From contig CBDCTY010000002.1 of the NCBI GenBank assembly GCA_965222445.1, forward strand, positions 744,001 through 808,000: a stretch of 64,000 nt of DNA, in the 5' to 3' direction. Position 1 is the first letter of the stretch, and each line of letters starts with the position of its first letter. A program made the position numbers and the translations under genes. This stretch comes from GCA-958296115 sp965222445 (GTDB lineage: Bacteria > Chloroflexota > Dehalococcoidia > Lucifugimonadales > CAJWER01). Positions 60,801 to 64,000 of this stretch are shown here, piece by piece. The notes beneath the pieces are model-generated. The model searched no databases. It was not told the origin of the DNA and saw nothing but the letters and a program-made list of their open reading frames with translations.

Positions 60801-63800
60801 GGCCGCCCGGTTGCCGGCTGAGTCCTGGATGGGGTTGTCCCCGGCGTTGGCCCGGTCGTAGCTCACCGTCACCGCCTGGCCCACGCTCACCGCCTGGGCC
60901 AGGGTCAGCGTCACCGTCATGCCGCTCAGCGCCGTGCTGCTCACCGTCCGGCCCGCGCCCGCCACGCTCACCGTGAAGGCCCCCTTGTCCGGGGCCGACC
61001 CGCTCAGCGCCTCGTTGTAGGTCAGCACCAAGCTCGTCCCCTCCACCGTCGCCGTGGACAGCGTGGGGGCTGTGAAGTCGCTCTTCACCGCATAGTTGGT
61101 GAAGCTGGGAGCATCGTTGTCGGCCAGGTCACGGACCCGAAAGGAGGGACCCGCTAACGCCTTGAGGTAGCTCACCGTCACCGCCTGGCCCTCGCTCACC
61201 GCCGAGACCAGCGTGAGAGAGACGGTGTCGGGGGCGCTGGCGCGGACGCGACCGCCCTGGGTGGCCCGTTCGGCGCCGTCCACTGTGACTTCGAAGGCAG
61301 TATTGGCGCTCAGGAGCCTAACTTTCAGCGGCTCGTTGTAGACCAGCAACACCTCGCTGCCCCGCACCTCCCCACGCAACAGCACCGGCGCTGCCGTGTC
61401 CAGGTGGCTCACGGCCTGGCCGGCCAGGTCGGCGGCCCGGTTGCCCGCTGCGTCCTGGATGGGGTTGTCCCCGGCGCTGGCCGCCGCGTAGCTCACCGTC
61501 ACCGTATCGGTCCTGGCCACCGCCTCAGCCAACGTCAGCGTCACCGTCATGCCGCCGAGGGCCACGCTGCTCACCGTCCGGCCCGCGCCCGCCACGCTCA
61601 CCGTGTAGGCCCCGACCGCAGGCAGTTCGGCGCTCAGCGCCTCGTTATAGGTCAGCACCAAGCTCGTCCCCTCCACCGTCGCCGTGGACAGCGTGGGGGC
61701 TGTGAAGTCGCTCTTCACCGCATAGTTGGTGAAGCTGGGAGCATCGTTGTCGGCCAGGTCACGGACCCGAAAGGAGGGACCCGCTAACGCCTTGAGGTAG
61801 CTCACCGTCACCGCCTGGCCCTCGCTCACCGCCGAGACCAGCGTGAGAGAGACGGTGTCGGGGGCGCTGGCGCGGACGCGACCGCCCTGGGTGGCCCGTT
61901 CGGCGCCGTCCACTGTGACTTCGAAGGCAGTATTGGCGCTCAGGAGCCTAACTTTCAGCGGCTCGTTGTAGACCAGCAACACCTCGCTGCCCCGCACCTC
62001 CCCACGCAACAGCACCGGCGCTGCCGTGTCCAGGTGGCTCACGGCCTGGCCGGCCAGGTCGGCGGCCCGGTTGCCCGCTGCGTCCTGGATGGGGTTGTCC
62101 CCGGCGCTGGCCGCCGCGTAGCTCACCGTCACCGTATCGGTCCTGGCCACCGCCTCAGCCAACGTCAGCGTCACCGTCATGCCGCCGAGGGCCACGCTGC
62201 TCACCGTCCGGCCCGCGCCCGCCACGCTCACCGTGTAGGCCCCGACCGCAGGCAGTTCGGCGCTCAGCGCCTCGTTATAGGTCAGCACCAAGCTCGTCCC
62301 CTCCACCGTCGCCGTGGACAGCGTGGGGGCTGTGAAGTCGCTCTTCACCGCATAGTTGGTGAAGCTGGGAGCATCGTTGTCGGCCAGGTCACGGACCCGA
62401 AAGGAGGGACCCGCTAACGCCTTGAGGTAGCTCACCGTCACCGCCTGGCCCTCGCTCACCGCCGAGACCAGCGTGAGAGAGACGGTGTCGGGGGCGCTGG
62501 CGCGGACGCGACCGCCCTGGGTGGCCCGTTCGGCGCCGTCCACTGTGACTTCGAAGGCAGTATTGGCGCTCAGGAGCCTAACTTTCAGCGGCTCGTTGTA
62601 GACCAGCAACACCTCGCTGCCCCGCACCTCCCCACGCAACAGCACCGGCGCTGCCGTGTCCAGGTGGCTCACGGCCTGGCCGGCCAGGTCGGCGGCCCGG
62701 TTGCCCGCTGCGTCCTGGATGGGGTTGTCCCCGGCGCTGGCCGCCGCGTAGCTCACCGTCACCGTATCGGTCCTGGCCACCGCCTCAGCCAACGTCAGCG
62801 TCACCGTCATGCCGCCGAGGGCCACGCTGCTCACCGTCCGGCCCGCGCCCGCCACGCTCACCGTGTAGGCCCCGACCGCAGGCAGTTCGGCGCTCAGCGC
62901 CTCGTTATAGGTCAGCACCAAGCTCGTCCCCTCCACCGTCGCCGTGGACAGCGTGGGGGCTGTGAAGTCGCTCTTCACCGCATAGTTGGTGAAGCTGGGA
63001 GCATCGTTGTCGGCCAGGTCACGGACCCGAAAGGAGGGACCCGCTAACGCCTTGAGGTAGCTCACCGTCACCGCCTGGCCCTCGCTCACCGCCGAGACCA
63101 GCGTGAGAGAGACGGTGTCGGGGGCGCTGGCGCGGACGCGACCGCCCTGGGTGGCCCGTTCGGCGCCGTCCACTGTGACTTCGAAGGCAGTATTGGCGCT
63201 CAGGAGCCTAACTTTCAGCGGCTCGTTGTAGACCAGCAACACCTCGCTGCCCCGCACCTCCCCACGCAACAGCACCGGCGCTGCCGTGTCCACGACCTTG
63301 TGGCCGGACTGGGCTTCCAGGGCAGCGTGCTTGCGCACCGCGTTCCGGTCCTCGGCGTCCGTCAGGGTGGCGGAACCCACCAGGAGCGCCATCGCGCCGC
63401 TGCCGTCCGGCTTGGGGAACACGCCGTCGGTGTCCACTACTCCTCTTTGCACCGTGTACCGAAAGGCCAGGGAACGGGCCGTTCCGCTGGTCGCTCCCCC
63501 TCTCACCAGGCGAGCGACCTTCGTCGCGCCCCCGATGTCCAGCCGCACCCGGATGTCCGACCCGCTGCCCGATACGTCCCAGGTCACGTCCTCGGACCAG
63601 GTGACCGTCACCTCGATGGCTTCGCCAACCCCATAGGTGTCTCCCGACGCCGGGGAGGAGGTCAGCGCCACCCCGGTGATGTAGACGCCTCCCGCACGCA
63701 CGCCGTTGGCTTGAGCGCGGTCGCCGCCTAGAGCCCCGTTCCGCGCTCTCACCGCCACGTCGTAGAGGACGCCGGGCTCCAGGACGCCGATGGTGTGGCT

Positions 63801-64000
63801 GCGGGCGGCGGCGTCGTGGATTCGGTTGGACTGCTCGGTATCTGTGGTTCCCGACTTCTTATGGAGGACCGTCCATCCCGTCGGGGTGTTTCCGTCGTTG
63901 GCGGGCGTCCACCTGAGCGTGATCTCACCGACTCCGGGTCCCCGCTCGGCGGTGCCCGTGGGGGCGGCGGGACAGCCTGCCAGCGTGCAACCGCTACCAA
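57864..64000 (-). CDS. Giant RTX/SwmB/Calx-beta repeat adhesin (5' end outside window)
   Basis: At least 2044 residues are visible; the frame is open to the window edge. From the N-terminal side: a fibronectin III domain (ITLRWTPANDG, YDVAVRARNG), a domain with GVALTSSPASGDTYGVGEAIEVTV, about ten to eleven SwmB-like domains (DTAAPVLLRGEV, LVLTYNEALS, VTVSYDASNAGGD), two Calx-beta-like domains (SLTFSAGNWNTARTVTVSGVDDADGD in part), a fibronectin-like region, and RTX nonapeptides (YGGGGDDTLEGLGGDDLLLG) that bind Ca2+. It is probably exported by a type I system and surface-attached. Stop TGA at 57864. Internal repeats are near perfect at DNA level. Confidence 0.92.
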   Translation of the reverse strand, partial: GSGCTLAGCPAAPTGTAERGPGVGEITLRWTPANDGNTPTGWTVLHKKSGTTDTEQSNRIHDAAARSHTIGVLEPGVLYDVAVRARNGALGGDRAQANGVRAGGVYITGVALTSSPASGDTYGVGEAIEVTVTWSEDVTWDVSGSGSDIRVRLDIGGATKVARLVRGGATSGTARSLAFRYTVQRGVVDTDGVFPKPDGSGAMALLVGSATLTDAEDRNAVRKHAALEAQSGHKVVDTAAPVLLRGEVRGSEVLLVYNEPLKVRLLSANTAFEVTVDGAERATQGGRVRASAPDTVSLTLVSAVSEGQAVTVSYLKALAGPSFRVRDLADNDAPSFTNYAVKSDFTAPTLSTATVEGTSLVLTYNEALSAELPAVGAYTVSVAGAGRTVSSVALGGMTVTLTLAEAVARTDTVTVSYAAASAGDNPIQDAAGNRAADLAGQAVSHLDTAAPVLLRGEVRGSEVLLVYNEPLKVRLLSANTAFEVTVDGAERATQGGRVRASAPDTVSLTLVSAVSEGQAVTVSYLKALAGPSFRVRDLADNDAPSFTNYAVKSDFTAPTLSTATVEGTSLVLTYNEALSAELPAVGAYTVSVAGAGRTVSSVALGGMTVTLTLAEAVARTDTVTVSYAAASAGDNPIQDAAGNRAADLAGQAVSHLDTAAPVLLRGEVRGSEVLLVYNEPLKVRLLSANTAFEVTVDGAERATQGGRVRASAPDTVSLTLVSAVSEGQAVTVSYLKALAGPSFRVRDLADNDAPSFTNYAVKSDFTAPTLSTATVEGTSLVLTYNEALSAELPAVGAYTVSVAGAGRTVSSVALGGMTVTLTLAEAVARTDTVTVSYAAASAGDNPIQDAAGNRAADLAGQAVSHLDTAAPVLLRGEVRGSEVLLVYNEPLKVRLLSANTAFEVTVDGAERATQGGRVRASAPDTVSLTLVSAVSEGQAVTVSYLKALAGPSFRVRDLADNDAPSFTNYAVKSDFTAPTLSTATVEGTSLVLTYNEALSGSAPDKGAFTVSVAGAGRTVSSTALSGMTVTLTLAQAVSVGQAVTVSYDRANAGDNPIQDSAGNRAANLTGQAVTHVDTAAPVLVRAEVRGIELELVYDEPLKSGSADPVPSGAAFTVSVDGSGRTVNGAGYATAKPNSVLIDLASAVTEGQTVTVSYDASNAGGDNRKIQDRAGNGAASFTSQAVKSDFTAPALSTATVEGTSLVLTYNEALSGSAPDKGAFTVSVAGAGRTVSSTALSGMTVTLTLAQAVSVGQAVTVSYDRANAGDNPIQDSAGNRAANLTGQAVTHVDTAAPVLVRAEVRGIELELVYDEPLKSGSADPVPSGAAFTVSVDGSGRTVNGAGYATAKPNSVLIDLASAVTEGQTVTVSYDASNAGGDNRKIQDRAGNGAASFTSQAVKSDFTAPALSTATVEGTSLVLTYNEALSGSAPDKGAFTVSVAGAGRTVSSTALSGMTVTLTLAQAVSVGQAVTVSYDRANAGDNPIQDSAGNRAANLTGQAVTNNTRGLLVAPLALDIVESGSDAFTVQLSHQPTFGVSVSVSSSDTGAATASPASLTFSAGNWNTARTVTVSGVDDADGDDESVTVTLTAASADTGYSGLTASVAVSVTDDDANLMVYPLSLDVGEAGTGTFTVRLTTQPTASVTVSVTSDDTDAAKVSPASLTFTTTEWNAAQTVTVSGVNDADGDQESVTVTLEASGGGYDGKTAQVAVTVNDDDLGPPTGFSADPVAGKSRQVRLSWKDAGDSTLSYHFQYSAPVQLSWTPISGSAPVSADGRLSVVVEVPVCGAYGGFWYNFRMRAERDGAFGPYAWASVFPGIHGTGAADALRGDDGDDCIYGGGGDDTLEGLGGDDLLLGENGDDTLRGGAGDDVLGGGAGNNRLYGGDGDDELYGGIYGPDTLIGGNGDDELDGGGGGDRLTGGPGDDYMNGIRIGPDDPIDRFYFNATEDFGDDRIRYWTGAETAGSYAEHETERDQIYLCGRTQENHPTYTASPNYRNITVSYNGEVMGTIYLMPPYIDPPSSDTVKIIIPAATGGSCPSDVGVE
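59501..60784. repeat. 642-bp tandem repeats in the RTX gene (two copies plus part)
   Basis: The unit starting CCTGGCCGGTGAGATTGG begins at 59501, 60143 and 60785, an exact 642-base period (214 codons). The third copy changes into the 630-base type after about 61020. Copies read as identical by eye. Confidence 0.85.
61019..63288. repeat. 630-bp tandem repeats in the RTX gene (3.6 copies)
   Basis: The unit recurs with a 630-base period (210 codons): landmark GTCAGCACCAAGCTCGTCCC at 61022, 61652, 62282 and 62912. Copies read as identical until GCCGTGTCCACG near 63280-63290. Each unit codes for two SwmB-like domains. Confidence 0.9.

Noticed and set aside
61404..63047. Three identical plus-strand 127-codon frames inside the RTX gene
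   Set aside because: They are antisense shadows of the exact 630-bp repeats.

Overview
The window is 64 kb of GC-rich bacterial chromosome with no rRNA or tRNA gene that I can recognise. Gene content (ribosomal protein L25 with an acidic tail, Gfo/Idh/MocA and Ldh_2 oxidoreductases, a mandelate-racemase-type enolase, a NatAB-like exporter, retropepsin/DUF5678 pairs, a REP-associated transposase) would fit an environmental or host-associated Chloroflexota (SAR202/Dehalococcoidia-like) genome. That placement is inference from gene flavour, not from a phylogenetic marker.

Layout. 0-11.6 kb is mostly housekeeping and catabolic: an oxidoreductase operon on the minus strand (1-3102), a DUF5678/retropepsin pair, rplY, an ABC-2 exporter, an enolase-superfamily dehydratase, a RAYT transposase carrying its own REP sequence, and a dehydrogenase-trpB pair. 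12.1-22.5 kb is a complete type I-G (formerly I-U) CRISPR-Cas locus: cas3 (helicase then HD), csx17, csb1, csb2, cas2 and a cas4-cas1 fusion, followed by an array of 13 identical 36-bp repeats and 12 spacers. 23.1-31.6 kb is a second defence operon of overlapping genes: a large helicase/nuclease (Res), an apparently antitoxin-less VapC, a beta-class DNA methyltransferase (Mod) and a RelE-like/UvrD helicase fusion.

31.6-57.6 kb looks like integrated conjugative DNA. A 1.9 kb non-coding block full of short repeats precedes a Replic_Relax gene and an RHH-large serine recombinase module. A mirror-image RHH-recombinase module follows in the opposite orientation, and the two recombinase genes overlap at their 3' ends. 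Beyond them lies a long minus-strand operon (51.9 to 39.4 kb) encoding a secreted protein, VirB6-, pilin-, PrgI-, VirB4- and VirD4-like proteins, a second Replic_Relax protein, small HTH regulators and a PP-loop (PAPS-reductase-like) enzyme. Divergent from it are a coiled-coil HTH gene, a block of hairpin-rich tandem repeats, a 9-codon leader ORF with an attenuator-like hairpin, and a protein with four HTH units. A TPR protein and another HTH gene close the region.

57.6-64 kb is the 3' part of a very large secreted RTX/SwmB/Calx-beta adhesin-like gene (minus strand, 5' end outside the window) built of near-perfect 630-bp and 642-bp tandem repeats.

The most unusual points are the tail-to-tail recombinase modules, the toxin-loaded restriction operon, the repeat blocks on both sides of the conjugation operon, the leader-peptide/attenuator arrangement before the four-HTH gene, and hairpin (REP-like) sequences that sit in frame inside coding sequences.
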